64,000 bases of DNA from Natronosalvus vescus (GCF_023973145.1 NZ_CP099546.1:806001-870000); one strand, 5' to 3'. Positions 18,834 through 28,360 are shown, counted from the first letter of the stretch. Notes: generated from the sequence alone by a model not told the origin. Made by a program: numbers and translations.

Positions 18834-18843
18834 ATGGACTTAA
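18834..18843 (-). promoter_or_regulatory. TATA-like promoter element of argG-argH
   Basis: On the minus strand TTTAAGTCCA lies about 25-35 bases before the argG ATG. It is identical to the element ahead of lysW, so the two arginine transcripts may share a promoter-proximal control site or only a common TATA form. Confidence 0.5.
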
Positions 18844-19214
18844 ATTCGTTGGTTTAGGATTTGGAATTTATTGACAGAGCGGACGCTAACCGGGAAAAAC
18901 AGGGTTTCCTGCAAAGTTGCAATATACCGAGGTCAGGGGATGGAGTAATAGTGGGCCTAAAGGCCCGGTCGTCGTCGTGGGGCGACAGCGCTCGAGCTAC
19001 CGAGAACAGCGAGTACGGTAGTGGCGAGGTCGCTCATCTGGGAGTACCTAAACGACTCGAGCTATTAAAGGCTACTGGGTGGGCAAATGTTACAGTTCCT
19101 GTACTGACATGGTCGACACGAGTTGTGAGCAACTCAATAGCTGCTGTACGGATGCACTGTCGATCGTCGACGGTGTGGCGGGCAATCGGCTGTAACGGCG
19201 CACACCGATTTCTA
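18844..19214. other. 371-base intergenic region between the membrane regulator and argG
   Basis: No gene is supported. It holds the upstream part of the argG promoter and a compact inverted repeat, GGGCCT and AGGCCC with a two-base gap, at 18953-18966. A plus-strand TATTAAAGG at about 19064 looks promoter-like but has no gene after it. No T-tract terminator is evident behind the membrane regulator gene. Confidence 0.4.
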
Positions 19215-20594
19215 TCAGGGCTGGTCGTCGTCCTCGGTCGTCTCCCCGTTTCCGATCGCTGGCTCGACGGACTCCGAAAGAGTCAACACGTTTTCACGAC
19301 CGATCCGGAACGCGTCGATATCGCCGGACTCGCGAAGGCCGCCGACGACCTGGCTGGTTTTAGCCTCCGTCCACTCGAGTTCGGCGGCGACCTTCTGTTG
19401 TTTCATGCGGCCGCCGTGGCGCTCGAGGAGTTGAAGGACGCGCTCTTCGTTGCTCAGCAGATCGTCTGGCGGGGTGACCGGTTGTGGTGTGGTCGGTTCG
19501 CCGGATTCCACCGACGATTCCGACCAGGTGTGTGGCGGCAACTGCTCGATGTCGCCGTCTCGAAGGATGAACCAGCCAAGCAGTGCTGCCGCCGCGAGCA
19601 CGAATAGGCTCCCGAATCCGAGCCAGGACAGCGGAATCAGTGGCTCCGCACTGGATTCGTCCTCGCTCTGACTCGCCGTCTGCTCCATCAACTCGATGAT
19701 GGGTTCTCCCTCGAGGAAGTCGGTCTGGTCGCCGTTCCAGATGGCGGCCCTGTCACGTCGGTCGTCGGGGAACGGCTCGATCATCGTATCTTCGTACTCC
19801 ATCGGCCAGGTGACGACCAGTTGCGTCCGGTCGTCGAGTTCGATATGACCGAACGCGTCACCGACCTCGATCCGGTTGAGTTCCACTCGTGCGAACTCCT
19901 CCCAGTGGAATTGGAAGCGGACGTACCCCGTCTCCTGTGGCGTCGAGGTTTCCTCGAGTGTGACCTGATGGCCGCGGGCTGACATCTCCCGCCCGGTCAC
20001 ATCCGCCGCCTGTTCGACACGCTCTGACCAGTTCTCCTCGAGCAGTTCGAGGTGCCGTTCGGGGTCGTTTTCGATCTCGTCGCGCACGGATTCCCAGCGG
20101 TCGCTGGCGTTTTCGTCGCCGTCGAGCCGGTACCGGTACTCGAGCGTCCAGGTGGCCGTTCCGTTTTCGTAGATCTGAACGTTGATCGCGAGTTCGTCGT
20201 ATCCCGTCGGTGTCGCGCCGAAACTCGAGGTGTCGTTTTCGGTGATGACGGTCTCATTGCCGTTCGTGGTCTCATTGCCGTTCGTGGTCTCGTTGCCGTT
20301 CGTAGTCTCGTTGCCGTCCCCATTGGCATCCGTTGCACTCTCGTTTCCGTCATCTGTCTCGTTGAGCGCACCCAGGGACGTTGCTATCGGAAGCGCGTCC
20401 AGTGAACCGACGATCTGGCCGCTCTCGGAGTCACCTTCCATCGTCACTTCATCGATTCCGTTGCTGCCGGGATGTGCACCCATCCCAGCCTCGTATACTC
20501 CGGAATCAGCCGCCGCGACCGATGGGAAGCCCGTACAGAGACACCCGAGCACGACGAGCACCATGAGGAGCGCTCGGTGCTCCCTCGCATCCAT
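19215..20594 (-). CDS. Membrane-bound winged-helix regulator with glycan-rich stalk
   Basis: This 459-residue protein probably senses something outside the cell and acts on DNA inside. A signal sequence occupies residues 8-28. A low-complexity Asn/Thr stalk spans residues 78-122, a beta-rich extracellular domain about 130-300, and one membrane helix 323-344. A cytoplasmic winged-helix domain (LLSNEERVLQLLERHGGRMK onward) spans 380-440. The stalk holds seven N-x-S/T sequons in 45 residues and three more follow. The start at 20594 fits a TATA-like ATTTAT at 20615-20620 and a leaderless mRNA; longer in-frame starts lack support. I recognise the haloarchaeal DUF/HTH membrane-protein architecture but not its signal or target. 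Confidence 0.85.
   Translation of the reverse strand: MDAREHRALLMVLVVLGCLCTGFPSVAAADSGVYEAGMGAHPGSNGIDEVTMEGDSESGQIVGSLDALPIATSLGALNETDDGNESATDANGDGNETTNGNETTNGNETTNGNETVITENDTSSFGATPTGYDELAINVQIYENGTATWTLEYRYRLDGDENASDRWESVRDEIENDPERHLELLEENWSERVEQAADVTGREMSARGHQVTLEETSTPQETGYVRFQFHWEEFARVELNRIEVGDAFGHIELDDRTQLVVTWPMEYEDTMIEPFPDDRRDRAAIWNGDQTDFLEGEPIIELMEQTASQSEDESSAEPLIPLSWLGFGSLFVLAAAALLGWFILRDGDIEQLPPHTWSESSVESGEPTTPQPVTPPDDLLSNEERVLQLLERHGGRMKQQKVAAELEWTEAKTSQVVGGLRESGDIDAFRIGRENVLTLSESVEPAIGNGETTEDDDQP
20251..20316 (-). repeat. 18-base tandem repeat coding NETTNG units
   Basis: About 3.6 copies of an 18-base unit (plus strand GTCTCATTGCCGTTCGTG, with G replacing A in later copies) lie head to tail inside the regulator gene. 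Each copy encodes Asn-Glu-Thr-Thr-Asn-Gly on the minus strand and adds one glycosylation sequon. Confidence 0.9.
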
Positions 20595-20923
20595 TGCCCG
20601 GTAATGGCATGGCCGGATAAATAGGTCTTTCCGACCTGTTGGTCGTTCTGTGTGTTGGCTGATATACTGACTGGCGTCTTCCCTCGTTGTTACCAGCCAC
20701 TGTTGAAACCGGTCTCCGCGAACCTGCCCTGGTGGTTCCAGGCCACCGGTTAGGCGGTGAATCGTGACGGCCATCGACCAGGCCACCTCCCGACGAACGC
20801 AACGGTTTACAGAGAGGTCATCCATCGAACGCAACGGCTTTTGGAGACCTGACTCGAGCGCCAACTGTGAAAAAACTACACAACTGCCCCCGAGAACCGA
20901 CCGGAACCGTCACTGTGGACGGT
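20595..20923. other. 329-base intergenic region upstream of the membrane regulator
   Basis: This separates the membrane regulator start from the end of elp3. The minus-strand ATTTAT at 20615-20620 is the likely TATA box of the regulator. Nothing else is recognisable; the open frames here are extensions of neighbours without start support. Confidence 0.45.
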
Positions 20924-22633
20924 TTACCGCCGTGACTGGAGTCGCTTGCTGACGTACGGTCCATCCTGGTGGTAGCCGAGTTTGTTCCGGTAGTACTCGC
21001 GTGCGCCGATCCCCGAGATGACGCTCACCTTGTCGTAGCCCGCCCCCGCCGCGAGTTCCTCGGCCCGTTCCATCAGTTGCGTGCCGTAGCCCTGATGTTG
21101 ATGCTGGTCACCCTCACTCTCGTCGCCGACCGAGACCTCGCTGCCGTAGACGTGTAGCTCCCGAACCAGGGCCGCGTTCTCGAGTTCTGGCCGAACGGGA
21201 TCTACGTCGGACGAGTCCGACGAGGATCGCCTCGCTTCGCTCGCCTCACCGTTCGGGAACCGGAGTCGACAGAACCCGATCAGGAGATCCTGTTCGAAGT
21301 CCTCGATCGAGATGAAGTGTTCGGTGCCGCCACAGGCCTCGTAGGTCATCACGTCGAGGTCGATCTCTTCGGGTTCGGCGTCGTTCATGCCGACTTCACG
21401 ACAGCGGATACACTCACACGTCCAGCCGTGTTCGTCCATCCGCTGACGGGCGAGTTGCCGGAGGTTCGACTTCCAGACGCCGGCGTCGATGAAGTCCGCC
21501 GGGATGTCCCGCTGGACGCGCTGAAGGCGGGTGTACCGCGGAATCATGTCCTTAATTTCGGCGACGAGGTCGGCGGCTTCCTCGTTCGTCAGGGGCTCGT
21601 ACTCGTCGTTGTACCACCAGTCGTACGTTGCCGTCCCCCGAACGACGAGGGTCGGATAGATCTTGAGGTAGTCCGGTCGCCACTGGGTCGATTCGAACAG
21701 CTCCCGGAAGTCCTCGAGACACATTTCCTTGCTCATTCCCGGCTGGCCAGGCATCATGTGGAAGCCGACCTTGAAGGCCGAGTCCCGGAGGCGGCGGTTC
21801 GCGTCGATGGAGTCCTGGGTGCCATGGCCGCGGTGCATCTCCCGGTTGATGCGCTCGTAGGTCGTCTGGACGCCGACTTCGACCTTCGTCCCCCCTAACT
21901 CGAGCATTCGATCGATCTGTTCGGGGTCACACCAGTCGGGTTTCGTCTCGAACGTCGTTCCGATATTTCGTACCGAGTTCGTTTCGTTCTCGGCGATCAC
22001 GTCCTCGAGGTACCGCCACTCGTACGCCGTTGGATCTTGTGCGAAGCTCTCGCCCTCTGCGGGCTCGGGCGCTTTGTCGACGTCGTAGTCGTTCATCGCC
22101 TCGAGGGCGCGCTTGACGAACCACTCCTGGTAGTCGTGGCTGCGGGCGGTCATCGTCCCACCCATCAGGATCAACTCGACTTTGTCGACGGGGTGGCCGA
22201 TCTCGCGCAGTTGCTCGAGGCGGAGGGTCACCTGCCCATAGGGGTCGTAATCGTTCTGGACGCCGCGGGCGGCGGCTGGCTCCTGTCCCGTGTAACTCTG
22301 CGAGGACGAGAACTCCGAGTCCGGCCCGCCGGGACAGTACAGACACTTCCCGTGGGGACAGCGCTCGGGGCTGGTCATGATCGCGACGGGGGAGACGCCC
22401 GAGGCCGTCCGGACGGGTTTGCGCTGGAGTACCGCCTCGAGTTCCTCGCGGTGTTCCTGGGGAGCGTAATCGAGCAGTTCGGAGTTCTTGGGCACCTTGG
22501 GCGCGGAGTGTTCCGAACACGCCGCTAACTTGGCCTTCTCGACCTCGTCACGTTCGATCTCTCCCTCGAGAATGCGCTCGATCAGGGTCTCACAGACCGC
22601 CTCGAGCGCGGCTGACTCGCTGGCACCGCTCAT
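20924..22633 (-). CDS. elp3: tRNA uridine(34) acetyltransferase Elp3 (radical SAM/GNAT)
   Basis: It makes the carboxymethyl group on the wobble uridine of tRNAs, the chemistry known for archaeal Elp3. The 569 residues hold the radical SAM cluster cysteines C92, C97 and C100 in CPHGKCLYC, then LILMGGTMTAR, GVQTTYERI and MMPGQPG motifs. A C-terminal GNAT acetyltransferase domain (about 430-569) ends in YYRNKLGYHQDGPYVSK. I chose the ATG at 22633 because residues upstream are unlike the family. A minus-strand TTAACC sits about 31 bases upstream. It is a single gene. Confidence 0.95.
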   Translation of the reverse strand: MSGASESAALEAVCETLIERILEGEIERDEVEKAKLAACSEHSAPKVPKNSELLDYAPQEHREELEAVLQRKPVRTASGVSPVAIMTSPERCPHGKCLYCPGGPDSEFSSSQSYTGQEPAAARGVQNDYDPYGQVTLRLEQLREIGHPVDKVELILMGGTMTARSHDYQEWFVKRALEAMNDYDVDKAPEPAEGESFAQDPTAYEWRYLEDVIAENETNSVRNIGTTFETKPDWCDPEQIDRMLELGGTKVEVGVQTTYERINREMHRGHGTQDSIDANRRLRDSAFKVGFHMMPGQPGMSKEMCLEDFRELFESTQWRPDYLKIYPTLVVRGTATYDWWYNDEYEPLTNEEAADLVAEIKDMIPRYTRLQRVQRDIPADFIDAGVWKSNLRQLARQRMDEHGWTCECIRCREVGMNDAEPEEIDLDVMTYEACGGTEHFISIEDFEQDLLIGFCRLRFPNGEASEARRSSSDSSDVDPVRPELENAALVRELHVYGSEVSVGDESEGDQHQHQGYGTQLMERAEELAAGAGYDKVSVISGIGAREYYRNKLGYHQDGPYVSKRLQSRR

Positions 22634-23045
22634 CGATATGGTATCACCGTGGCGGCCGGTTAAGGGTATCGCCTCGGTGATAGGGGTGGTAATCGGGTCA
22701 AGGGGTGCTCTCGATTCGTGGCAGGCGACCTTTTCGACACGAGTCGCTCTGGTTCGGCCACGAACTGGAGCCGACTCCGGAACGACAGGAAGAAAGACCT
22801 TCTTTCCATTCACACAGGGCTGGTGTCGACGCAGTGTGCGCGATTTTGAACACCGTCCACCACTGGCCAACCTGTTGAAATATCGCATATATAATGGTTG
22901 CACGCTGGACAATCGACGATTGTACTGGGCTGAACTGTCGGCCGCAGCACGGTTGTTTTCCCCGAACCGTTGTGTTGTTCTATTGATTTATTTTGTTGAA
23001 CTCCACAACAAATGATTGATATTCATCCACCTCCTTTTTTGTGCC
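22634..23045. promoter_or_regulatory. Divergent promoter region between elp3 and the KaiC-like gene
   Basis: This holds 412 bases with no gene. Two TATA-like elements point toward the KaiC-like gene: CATATATAAT at about 22887-22896 and GATTTATT at about 22985-22992. Just after the second is a 7-base inverted repeat, TTTGTTG (22992-22998) and CAACAAA (23006-23012), separated by seven bases. Its position next to the TATA box suits an operator or a transcript-leader hairpin. Confidence 0.5.
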
Positions 23046-24512
23046 GTGAATACAGACCTCTCCCCCATCGGCAGCGGCATTGACGGATTGGACGACATCC
23101 TTTCGGGGGGGTTCGTCCCGGGCCGGATGTACCTCGTCCACGGTCAGCCCGGTTCCGGAAAAACGATGCTCGGCATACACTTCCTCGAGGAAGGGCTAAA
23201 GCAAGGGGAGACAGCGTTGTTCGTCCACGGGGAGGAGTCCCGTGAGGAAATCCTCGCGAACGGCGCGGCACTTAACGTCGATATTAGCGATGCGTTCTTT
23301 CTGGATCTAGGCCCGGATTCTGCGTTTTTTACGGAAGATTACTCGTACGACCTCGTCGAACCCAGCGAGATCGAACAGGATCGGTACACGCAGGACATTT
23401 ACGAGGCGATCCGGGAGATCGACCCGGATCGGGTCGTCATCGATCCGATCACGCAACTTCGGTACGTCGAGGCCGATGAGTATCAGTTCCGAAAGCGGAT
23501 TCTCTCGTTTATGCGATTTCTCAAGGAGCGCAACGTAACCGTCCTCACGACGGCGACACCGTCGTCCGACGTGTACAACACCGAGATTCAATCGCTCAGC
23601 GACGGCATCGTCGCGTTGCGGCGAGCGGAAAACGGCCAACGTCGTATCGACGTGACGAAACATCGCGCGCTCGGACAGAAAGAGGGCGATAACGGAATGA
23701 AGATACGCGAGAACGGTATCGAGGTCTACCCCCGACTCGATCCCCACATGGGTGAGCGCCCATTCGAGACCGAGTTACTCACGTTTGGGATCGACCAGCT
23801 GGACGATTTGACCGGTGGCGGGTTCGACCGCGGCTCGGTGACGTTCATCAGCGGGCCGACGGGTGCCGGGAAGACCTCGACCGGGACGCACTTGCTGGCG
23901 AAGGCTGCCGGGAAGGGACTTCGCTCAGTGGTGTACCTGTTCGAGGAGGATTTCCAGACGTACACGCACCGTTCGGAGTCGATCGGACTCCCTATTTCGG
24001 AGCTACAGTCGAACGATTTGCTCTCTGCCGTCGAAATCAAGCCGCGAACCTACTCGAGCGAGGAGTTCGCTCACATGGTCGTCGACGACATCGAGGAGAA
24101 CGGGACGGATATCGTGATGATCGACGGGATCGACGGCTATACGACGGCTATTCAGGGCGCTGAAAGCGATCTGATCAGGAAATACCACGCACTCACCAGG
24201 TATCTGAAACAACACGGCGTGACGACGATCACGACGAACGAGATTCCCGAAATTACGGGTATCACCTCCGCGACGGACAACAATCTCAGCTACGTCGCTG
24301 ACAACATCATGTTCCTGAGCTACGTCGAAATGGACGGGAGCCTTCGAAAGGTCGTTGGCATGTTGAAAAAGCGATCGGGAGCGTTCGAACACAACCTCAG
24401 GGAGTTCACGATCACTGCCGACGGAATCGAGGTGGGTGACTCCCTGACTGGCCTGTACGGCATCTTGCAAGGGACGCCACGAGACAACGGTCGGATGGGG
24501 TCATCGGAGTAA
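23046..24512 (+). CDS. KaiC/RAD55-type double-domain ATPase
   Basis: This protein of 488 residues has two RecA-like KaiC domains. Domain 1 has the P-loop GQPGSGKT at 33-40, the catalytic acidic pair in HGEESREE and Walker B RVVIDP. Domain 2 has GPTGAGKT near 270-277, FEEDFQTYTHR and Walker B DIVMIDGIDGY. A Ser/Thr-rich loop (GITSATDNN) lies where cyanobacterial KaiC is phosphorylated. The start is a GTG at 23046 (VNTDLSPIG), which aligns with the family; a TTG 30 bases upstream is weaker. A histidine kinase starts 28 bases downstream, so they are probably one signalling unit. No kaiA or kaiB is nearby, so clock function is not implied. Confidence 0.92.
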   Translation: MNTDLSPIGSGIDGLDDILSGGFVPGRMYLVHGQPGSGKTMLGIHFLEEGLKQGETALFVHGEESREEILANGAALNVDISDAFFLDLGPDSAFFTEDYSYDLVEPSEIEQDRYTQDIYEAIREIDPDRVVIDPITQLRYVEADEYQFRKRILSFMRFLKERNVTVLTTATPSSDVYNTEIQSLSDGIVALRRAENGQRRIDVTKHRALGQKEGDNGMKIRENGIEVYPRLDPHMGERPFETELLTFGIDQLDDLTGGGFDRGSVTFISGPTGAGKTSTGTHLLAKAAGKGLRSVVYLFEEDFQTYTHRSESIGLPISELQSNDLLSAVEIKPRTYSSEEFAHMVVDDIEENGTDIVMIDGIDGYTTAIQGAESDLIRKYHALTRYLKQHGVTTITTNEIPEITGITSATDNNLSYVADNIMFLSYVEMDGSLRKVVGMLKKRSGAFEHNLREFTITADGIEVGDSLTGLYGILQGTPRDNGRMGSSE

Positions 24513-24540
24513 GCTGTACGGACAATTGTGCCCTCCATAC

Positions 24541-25623
24541 ATGAGCACGATCCAACTACTCATCGACGGTGACGGGAATCGGGAGGCGATCCGCGAACTG
24601 CTCGCGGGCCAGTACGAAGTACTCACTGAGCAGTCTGCGACGGACGCTGATCTGTACATCGTCGACGACACCTCGTTTCCGAACCACTACGAGCATCTGA
24701 GCGACTGTATCGAAGCGAGTGAGCCAGTCTTCTGTCCGGTCATCCTCATTCGTCGGACTGTACATATGTCTCGGCTGTCACTCCCGAAACCCGACGAACA
24801 CGACGGGCCGCTCCTCGTCGACGACATCGTGGATGCACCCGTCGATCAGAATCAACTGTTTCGACGGATCAACACCCTCCTGATTCGGCGGAACCAGTCC
24901 GCACAACTCCAGCACTACGTCTCGAGGCTCGAGGAATCGAACGCCCGGTTAGAGCAGTTCGCCTACGCGGCCTCACACGACCTCCAGGAGCCGCTTCGGA
25001 TGGTCACGAGCTACTTACAGCTCATCGAGAGCCGGTACGGCGACGAGTTCGACGAGGACGGCGAGGAGTTCCTTGAGTTTGCCATCGACGGTGCCGACCG
25101 AATGCGGTCGATGATCGAGGGACTACTCGAGTACTCACGAGTGGATACCGAGGGGAACCCGCTCAAGCCGACCGACATGAATGACGTCGTCGAAGACGTC
25201 CGGATGAACCTGGAGATGAAGATCGACGATCACGAGGCCCAGATCGAAGTCGATTCGTTACCGGTCGTCAATGGCGACGAATACCAGCTCCGACAGCTTC
25301 TCCAGAACGTCCTCTCGAACGCGATCGAGTACAGCGGCGACGAGCCACCACGCATACGGATCGCTGCCAACCGGAACGGTACGCACTGGAAACTCTCGGT
25401 GACGGACAACGGGATCGGTATCGACCCCGACGACCAGGATCGAATCTTCGAGGTGTTCCAGCGACTCCACAGCCGGGACGAGCATCCGGGTACGGGGATT
25501 GGGCTCGCCCTCTGTAAGCGGATCATCGAACGACACGGCGGCGACATCTGGGTCGACTCCGAACCCGGCGAGGGGTCGACGGTGACGTTTACACTCCCAC
25601 CGGCTGAACAATCGGCCGTTTGA
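24541..25623 (+). CDS. Histidine kinase with N-terminal pseudo-receiver domain
   Basis: This soluble sensor kinase has 360 residues and no membrane segment. Residues 1-115 form a receiver-like alpha/beta domain with VDDTSF where the acceptor aspartate region would be. A short coiled segment (LQHYVSRLEESNARLEQF) leads to the H-box SHDLQEPLR with His146. The N-box QNVLSNAIEYS, G1 DNGIGID, F-box and G2 GTGIGLAL follow in order. It lies 28 bases after the KaiC-like gene, so KaiC may be its input. No response regulator is encoded in the window; the likely target is elsewhere or KaiC itself. Confidence 0.92.
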   Translation: MSTIQLLIDGDGNREAIRELLAGQYEVLTEQSATDADLYIVDDTSFPNHYEHLSDCIEASEPVFCPVILIRRTVHMSRLSLPKPDEHDGPLLVDDIVDAPVDQNQLFRRINTLLIRRNQSAQLQHYVSRLEESNARLEQFAYAASHDLQEPLRMVTSYLQLIESRYGDEFDEDGEEFLEFAIDGADRMRSMIEGLLEYSRVDTEGNPLKPTDMNDVVEDVRMNLEMKIDDHEAQIEVDSLPVVNGDEYQLRQLLQNVLSNAIEYSGDEPPRIRIAANRNGTHWKLSVTDNGIGIDPDDQDRIFEVFQRLHSRDEHPGTGIGLALCKRIIERHGGDIWVDSEPGEGSTVTFTLPPAEQSAV

Positions 25624-25710
25624 TGGTGAACGTTGTAACAGTGTGCCATCGTTTGCCGGCATCGAAGTAGGCAAACGGTGGTACGTGACGGCAACGATCC
25701 CTGTGAGTCG

Positions 25711-26511
25711 TTAGCGAAGCAGCTCTCGAACCGTCCGTTTCAACGAGACGAACGCCTGCTCATCGATATCCCGCGGCCGCTCGAGGTCGACTGGAACGAT
25801 CTCTCGGACGTCACCCGGTTCGGTACCGCCCATCACGACGATTCGATCGGCGAGCGTCACCGCCTCCTCGACGTTGTGGGTGACGAAGAGGATCGTCTTC
25901 CCGGTCGTCCGCCAGATCTCGAGCAGTTCTTCGTGGAGCATCGCCCGTGTCTGGGCGTCGAGCGCGCCGAACGGTTCGTCCATGAGGAGGATATCGGGAT
26001 CGACGGCCAGCGCGCGGGCGATTGCCACCCGCTGTTTCATGCCGCCACTCAACTGAGATGGATAGGTGTCTTCGTGCCCGGAGAGTCCCACAAGGTCGAT
26101 GAGCCGGCGCGACCGTCGTTCGCACTCGTCGTCGGTGTACGAGCCGTGCTCGAGCCCGAAGCGAACGTTGCCACGAACCGTTCGCCACGGGAACAGGTGG
26201 TACTCCTGGAAGACGATGCCGAGGTTGGGTGTCGGCCCAGTGACCGCCTCGTCTCTGAGTCGAACTTCGCCGTCAGTCGGTCTCTCGAGCCCCGCGATGA
26301 GCCGGAACAGCGAGGTCTTCCCGCAGCCGGAGGGGCCGACGATGACGACGAACTCGCCTTCTTCGACCGCGAAGGAGACCTCCTCGAGCGCGGTTATCGA
26401 TCCCTGCTCGCTGTCGTACCGCTTGCTTACCCCGTCGACGTCAACGAGCGGTGTCGAATCGGGGCGTTCCAGACAGTCGTCCGCAGACGCCGATTCGCTC
26501 AGTTCTGCCAT
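25711..26511 (-). CDS. NitT/TauT-type ABC transporter ATP-binding protein
   Basis: This is the ATPase of an importer for a small anion or organic compound such as nitrate, sulfonate, taurine or a pyrimidine precursor. The 266 residues contain Walker [10 protein letters not shown], signature [16 protein letters not shown], Walker [16 protein letters not shown] and the H-loop VTHNVEEAV. The PFGALD form of Walker B is typical of SsuB/TauB. The ATG at 26511 lies inside the end of the permease gene (13-base overlap), so expression is coupled. It is the last gene of a three-gene unit. Confidence 0.94.
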   Translation of the reverse strand: MAELSESASADDCLERPDSTPLVDVDGVSKRYDSEQGSITALEEVSFAVEEGEFVVIVGPSGCGKTSLFRLIAGLERPTDGEVRLRDEAVTGPTPNLGIVFQEYHLFPWRTVRGNVRFGLEHGSYTDDECERRSRRLIDLVGLSGHEDTYPSQLSGGMKQRVAIARALAVDPDILLMDEPFGALDAQTRAMLHEELLEIWRTTGKTILFVTHNVEEAVTLADRIVVMGGTEPGDVREIVPVDLERPRDIDEQAFVSLKRTVRELLR

Positions 26512-27329
26512 GCGATCACCCGCTGGCTGACCGAACGGAAGGCCGCGTCGACGATCAGGTAGACGATGCTGAGGACGAGGATATACGCGATCACGCGATC
26601 GACGCGTAAGTTGTCTCCGGCGCGGATGATCTGTCGACCGATGCCTGAGACGCCGAAAATCTCGGCGGCGACGACCAGCATCCAGCATCGGCCGATCCCG
26701 GTTCGAACGCCGGTGAGGATCGCGGGAAGCGCGGCCGGAATTACGACCGACCGGAGCAATTTCAGGTTGTGCTGCACCCCGAGACTGCGTGCCACGTCGA
26801 CGAGTTCAGTCGAGACGTTCTCGACGGCGCCGTAGGTCGCGTAGAAGTTGATCCACAGCGCGCCGACGGCCACGATGAACGCCGCGCCGGTGTGATTGAT
26901 GCCGAACCAGGCGATCGCGAAGCCGATCAACGCTAGCGGCGGTACCGGACGGAGGAGGCGAACGATCGGTGCCATGGCGTCGTCGACCAGTTCACTCCAT
27001 CCCATGGCAACGCCGAGGCCGATGCCGACGAGCGTGCCGACGATCGTCCCGGGAATCCAGTGGAGCATGCTGTCTCGGAGCGCCACGAGCATCGTCCCGC
27101 CCCGGAGTTCATTCAGGAACGCGGCGGCGACGGCGTCCGGCGCCGGAAGGATGTACGGTGGCTGGGTGAACGAGACCGCCCACCAGAGGCCGACGAAGGC
27201 GACGATGCCGAAGAGTCCACGGCCGACCCGCCGGCCGGTTGGGAGCCGATCGACCACCGCTCCGGCACCCGACCTGCCGCTCACCAGGCCGGCGTCGGTT
27301 GCGTTCGCGGTCTGTCTATCAGCACCCAT
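26499..27329 (-). CDS. NitT/TauT-type ABC transporter permease
   Basis: This is an inner-membrane permease of 276 residues with about six helices. The coupling motif region reads [27 protein letters not shown] (the EAA-like loop) near residues 180-205, a SsuC/TauC trait. The N-terminal 35 residues are disordered. The ATG at 27329 follows the binding-protein stop by two bases; a GTG at 27335 overlapping that stop is the alternative. Its 3' end overlaps the ATPase gene. Confidence 0.93.
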   Translation of the reverse strand: MGADRQTANATDAGLVSGRSGAGAVVDRLPTGRRVGRGLFGIVAFVGLWWAVSFTQPPYILPAPDAVAAAFLNELRGGTMLVALRDSMLHWIPGTIVGTLVGIGLGVAMGWSELVDDAMAPIVRLLRPVPPLALIGFAIAWFGINHTGAAFIVAVGALWINFYATYGAVENVSTELVDVARSLGVQHNLKLLRSVVIPAALPAILTGVRTGIGRCWMLVVAAEIFGVSGIGRQIIRAGDNLRVDRVIAYILVLSIVYLIVDAAFRSVSQRVIAWQN

Positions 27330-27331
27330 AC

Positions 27332-28360
27332 TCACGCAACCTCGTCGTACACTGACGTGTCGAAGATGTCCTCGAGGTCGAGGTAGTCGTCGGTCTGTCC
27401 GTTCCGATGGGCGAACTCCGCGAAGATCTCCGTGCCGTTCTCGATTTCGCGCGGATCGGTCACGAAGTTCGACAGCGGCGACTCGAGCGCCTGCTGTGCT
27501 CGCTCGAGCGGCATCCCGATCCCCTCGCTGACGTGTTCGGCCGTCTCCCCGGGGTTATCGTTGATGAACTCGGTGGCACGGCGGTGTTGCTCGAGGAACT
27601 CGCGAGCCACCTCACTTTCGCGAACCTCGTCACTCATCAGGGTCACCGCCGCGGGTTGGCCGGGCATGATCTCTGCCGCCGTCAGAAACGTCGACACCGA
27701 TGACTCCTCTTCCTGGGCGATCGTCGGCACCGGTTCCATGATGCTGGTACCGTCGATCTCGTCGTTGGCGATCGCCTGCCAGACCGCACTCGCACCGTTG
27801 ATCTCGATGATCTCGGTGGCCTCCTCGGGTTCGAGGCCGACGTCGGTCTCGAGCCAGTAGCGCAGGAGGACGTCGGGAACGGAACCCTGGGGAAAGGTAC
27901 CGAACCGGAACGGTGTGCCACGTTCGTCCGTCCAGCGCTCGAAGGCGTCCGCGCCGTGGTCGGCCCACAGTTGCTGGAAGTCGTCGTGAGCCATGATTGC
28001 CATCGGTTCGGTGATGTTCGCCGCGGTCACTTTCGCGGGTATTCCCCGGTCGATGACGATCATCGAGGGAACGATGCCGAACATCGCGACGTCGATCTCG
28101 CCGCCCCCGTAGGCCTGCACGATCGCCGGGCCGTCGGTGAACTCGCGGGCGTCGACGTCGACGCTTAGTTCGTCGAGGTATCCTTCCCCGTCCATGACGA
28201 AGTACTGGAGATCGGGGTAGATCGGCATATACGCCAGCGTGAGTTCCTCGAGATCGCTCCCGAGACAACCCGCTAAACCAGCCGTGCCGGCGGCGACGGC
28301 GCCGCCGACTCCCTGAAGGTAGTTACGTCGAGAATACACACGAGTATCATCGGTAGTCAT
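27332..28360 (-). CDS. ABC transporter substrate-binding lipoprotein, NitT/TauT type
   Basis: This is a periplasm-equivalent solute receptor of 342 residues tethered to the outer face of the membrane. It has a twin-arginine signal (Arg11-Arg12 in SRRNYLQ) and a lipobox with Cys32 (GLAGC). The type II periplasmic fold continues with YMPIYPDLQYFVMDGEGYL and DVAMFGIVPSMIV, as in SsuA/ThiY-like proteins. The ligand cannot be read. No metabolic enzyme for sulfonates, nitrate or pyrimidines is in the same unit, so substrate assignment stays open. It leads the operon. Confidence 0.9.
   Translation of the reverse strand: MTTDDTRVYSRRNYLQGVGGAVAAGTAGLAGCLGSDLEELTLAYMPIYPDLQYFVMDGEGYLDELSVDVDAREFTDGPAIVQAYGGGEIDVAMFGIVPSMIVIDRGIPAKVTAANITEPMAIMAHDDFQQLWADHGADAFERWTDERGTPFRFGTFPQGSVPDVLLRYWLETDVGLEPEEATEIIEINGASAVWQAIANDEIDGTSIMEPVPTIAQEEESSVSTFLTAAEIMPGQPAAVTLMSDEVRESEVAREFLEQHRRATEFINDNPGETAEHVSEGIGMPLERAQQALESPLSNFVTDPREIENGTEIFAEFAHRNGQTDDYLDLEDIFDTSVYDEVA

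Noticed and set aside
20251-20316. Possible CRISPR array from short tandem units
   Set aside because: The units are 18 bases with no spacers and encode a repeated peptide in frame, so this is a coding tandem repeat.
23046-24512. Circadian clock gene kaiC
   Set aside because: No kaiA, kaiB, sasA or rpaA is present; KaiC/RAD55 family ATPases are widespread in archaea without a clock.
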